From the NCBI GenBank assembly GCA_027459485.1, contig DAIDIG010000006.1, positions 1 to 64,000 of the forward strand: a stretch of 64,000 nucleotides of DNA, written 5' to 3'. Every line of letters begins with the position of its first letter. Position 1 is the stretch's first letter. The position numbers were made by a program, and so were the translations under genes. Of this stretch, positions 62,548 through 64,000 are shown piece after piece. The notes under the pieces are model-generated. The model was given only the letters and a program-made list of their open reading frames with translations, was not told where the DNA came from and did no database searches. The stretch comes from Bdellovibrionales bacterium (GTDB lineage Bacteria > Bdellovibrionota > Bdellovibrionia > Bdellovibrionales > UBA1609).

Positions 62548-64000
62548 ATGACCGATCGTGAAAACAAGACTTCAAACGTCGAGATGATTCAACCGACCGA
62601 TTACAAATACGGTTTTGTAACGGACATTGATACGGATACAGCTCCGATTGGTCTTGATGAAAAGGTTATTCGCTTTATCTCCGCAAAAAAAAATGAGCCG
62701 GAGTGGATGCTCAATTACCGCCTCAAAGCCTATCGACACTGGCTCAACATGAAAGAGCCGACATGGGCCAATGTACACTATCCAAAAATCGATTTTCAAA
62801 AAATTCGTTACTACTCGGCGCCAAAAGCAGCCGGGGCGAAGAAAAATTTCGAGGATCTCGACCCTGAACTCATTCGCACGTTTGAAAGGTTGGGGATACC
62901 GCTGCTTGAGCAAAAGCGCATTTCAGGTGTTGCGATTGATGCGGTTTTTGATAGCGTATCGGTGGGCACAACGCAGAAAGAAACGCTGGCGAAGTATGGA
63001 GTGATTTTTTGCTCGATATCCGAAGCTATTCAGGAGCATCCGGAGCTCGTTAAAAAATATTTCGGTTCGGTTGTGCCATATGCTGACAACTTCTACGCGG
63101 CTCTCAACGCCGCCGTTTTTACGGATGGCTCTTTTTGTTACATCCCTAAAGGCGTACATTGCCCGCTTGATCTCTCGACCTATTTTCGTATCAACGCTAA
63201 AGACACCGGACAATTCGAGCGCACCCTCCTCATCGCGGATGAAGGCAGTTACGTGAACTACCTTGAAGGTTGCACGGCGCCCATGCGCGACGAAAATCAG
63301 TTGCATGCGGCTGTCGTAGAACTTGTCGCCCTCGAACGAGCCGAGATCAATTATTCGACGGTTCAGAACTGGTACACGGGCGATCAAAACGGCGTCGGCG
63401 GTGTTTACAACTTTGTGACAAAACGAGGTAAGTGCGTTGGCAAGAAATCTAAAATTTCTTGGACGCAAGTGGAATCGGGCTCGGCGATCACTTGGAAGTA
63501 CCCAAGCGTGATTTTACAAGGCGAAGAGTCGGTCGGTGAGTTCTATTCGGTAGCGCTCACGCACGATTACATGCAAGCCGATACTGGCACGAAAATGATT
63601 CACATTGGTAAAAATTCTCGAAGCACAATTCTTTCGAAAGGAATTTCAACCGGCAATTCGGTCAACAGTTATCGAGGGCTTGTAAAATTCATGCCGTCAG
63701 CTGACGGCGCCCGCAATTATTCGCAGTGCGATTCGATGCTGGTCGGCTCGAGTTCGCGTGCCTGCACCTTCCCGTCAATCGAGAGTAAAAACCCCACGGC
63801 GATGGTGGAGCATGAAGCCTCGACGTCGCGGATCGGCGAAGACCAGCTTTTTTACCTTGAATCTCGCGGCATAGGCAAAGAGCAGGCGGTATCACTTCTT
63901 GTGAATGGATTTTGCCGCGACGTTTTTAAACACTTACCTCTCGAGTTTTCGGTCGAGGCGGTGAAGTTAATTGAAATGAAACTTGAAAATAGTATCGGAT
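62548..64000 (+). CDS. sufB: Fe-S cluster assembly scaffold protein SufB (runs to window end)
   Basis: ATG 62548 opens a 484-codon frame not listed in the ORF track because no stop is reached. [71 protein letters not shown] and [18 protein letters not shown] are SufB hallmarks. The last residues MKLENSIG resemble the usual SufB end (LEGSVG), and the next codon begins with T at base 64000, so only the stop codon is probably missing. SufB receives sulfur from SufS/SufE and builds clusters with SufC and SufD. Confidence 0.95.
   Translation, partial: MTDRENKTSNVEMIQPTDYKYGFVTDIDTDTAPIGLDEKVIRFISAKKNEPEWMLNYRLKAYRHWLNMKEPTWANVHYPKIDFQKIRYYSAPKAAGAKKNFEDLDPELIRTFERLGIPLLEQKRISGVAIDAVFDSVSVGTTQKETLAKYGVIFCSISEAIQEHPELVKKYFGSVVPYADNFYAALNAAVFTDGSFCYIPKGVHCPLDLSTYFRINAKDTGQFERTLLIADEGSYVNYLEGCTAPMRDENQLHAAVVELVALERAEINYSTVQNWYTGDQNGVGGVYNFVTKRGKCVGKKSKISWTQVESGSAITWKYPSVILQGEESVGEFYSVALTHDYMQADTGTKMIHIGKNSRSTILSKGISTGNSVNSYRGLVKFMPSADGARNYSQCDSMLVGSSSRACTFPSIESKNPTAMVEHEASTSRIGEDQLFYLESRGIGKEQAVSLLVNGFCRDVFKHLPLEFSVEAVKLIEMKLENSIG

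Overview
The window carries a typical Gram-negative gene set: a biosynthetic transglycosylase, Tol proteins, a secretin, several predicted outer-membrane barrels and many exported proteins or lipoproteins. A complete-looking Tad/Flp pilus locus (26.8-34.9 kb) runs into an RHS/YD-repeat protein and then a ~105-residue secreted protein. That order matches, from memory, the Bdellovibrio bacteriovorus host-interaction ('hit') locus (bd0109/bd0108 beside flp genes, groESL a few kb away; here groESL lies about 4.5 kb beyond). I therefore infer a member of the Bdellovibrionota, possibly predatory. This rests on recognised gene order and family resemblance, not on a database search.

Layout. 0-4 kb: end of an SDR epimerase, an AAA/DUF4143 ATPase, mtgA and an unknown exported protein. 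3.9-7.4 kb: a HigBA-type toxin-antitoxin pair wedged against the 3' end of an ABC-2 exporter operon (dus - ATPase - permease), leaving a second, divergent copy of the permease C-terminus on its far side. 7.5-9.4 kb: a decayed four-helix-bundle gene, a (GATATCN)7 array, tRNA-Phe and a trans-sulfuration enzyme. 9.4-12.2 kb: a membrane protein kinase with two TadB/TadC-like proteins. 12.2-12.4 kb: a 26-residue Lys/Arg-rich peptide with its own promoter and terminator. 12.5-21.3 kb: mdh-sucC-sucD, ndk, an RlmD-type rRNA methyltransferase, a PilF-like TPR lipoprotein, a RodZ-like protein and a PHP-like membrane protein. 21.3-25.7 kb: ferredoxin, DEDDh exonuclease, and an operon of DUF2203 - nadE - yhhQ - CofE-like ligase.

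25.8-38.6 kb: Tad locus (flp, prepilin peptidase, three TadE/F-like proteins, cpaB, cpaC, a fused TadZ-TadA ATPase, tadB), the hit-like pair, a 50-residue secreted peptide absent from the ORF track, a small membrane protein, a single-domain response regulator and a DedA protein. 38.6-46.6 kb: two divergent related outer-membrane proteins, groES-groEL, two small exported proteins and a hybrid kinase without a recognisable phospho-acceptor His in its H-box. 46.6-53.4 kb: a kynurenine-degradation cluster in two divergent arms (kynU-kmo; ALDH-RidA-HAAO-ACMSD-SDR), enough to convert kynurenine to 4-oxalocrotonate.

53.4-64 kb: a papain-like protease, a DUF3332 lipoprotein, a periplasmic cyclophilin, tolQ-tolR-tolA-tolB (no pal in the window), NDH-2, an exported protein, a GDPD-like protein that has lost its catalytic residues, and an Rrf2 regulator directly before sufB, which fills the window to its last base. 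Most genes sit in tightly overlapping operons (ATGA/TAATG junctions). Several accessory genes have a -10 hexamer 6-7 nt before the start codon and no Shine-Dalgarno, suggesting leaderless mRNAs.
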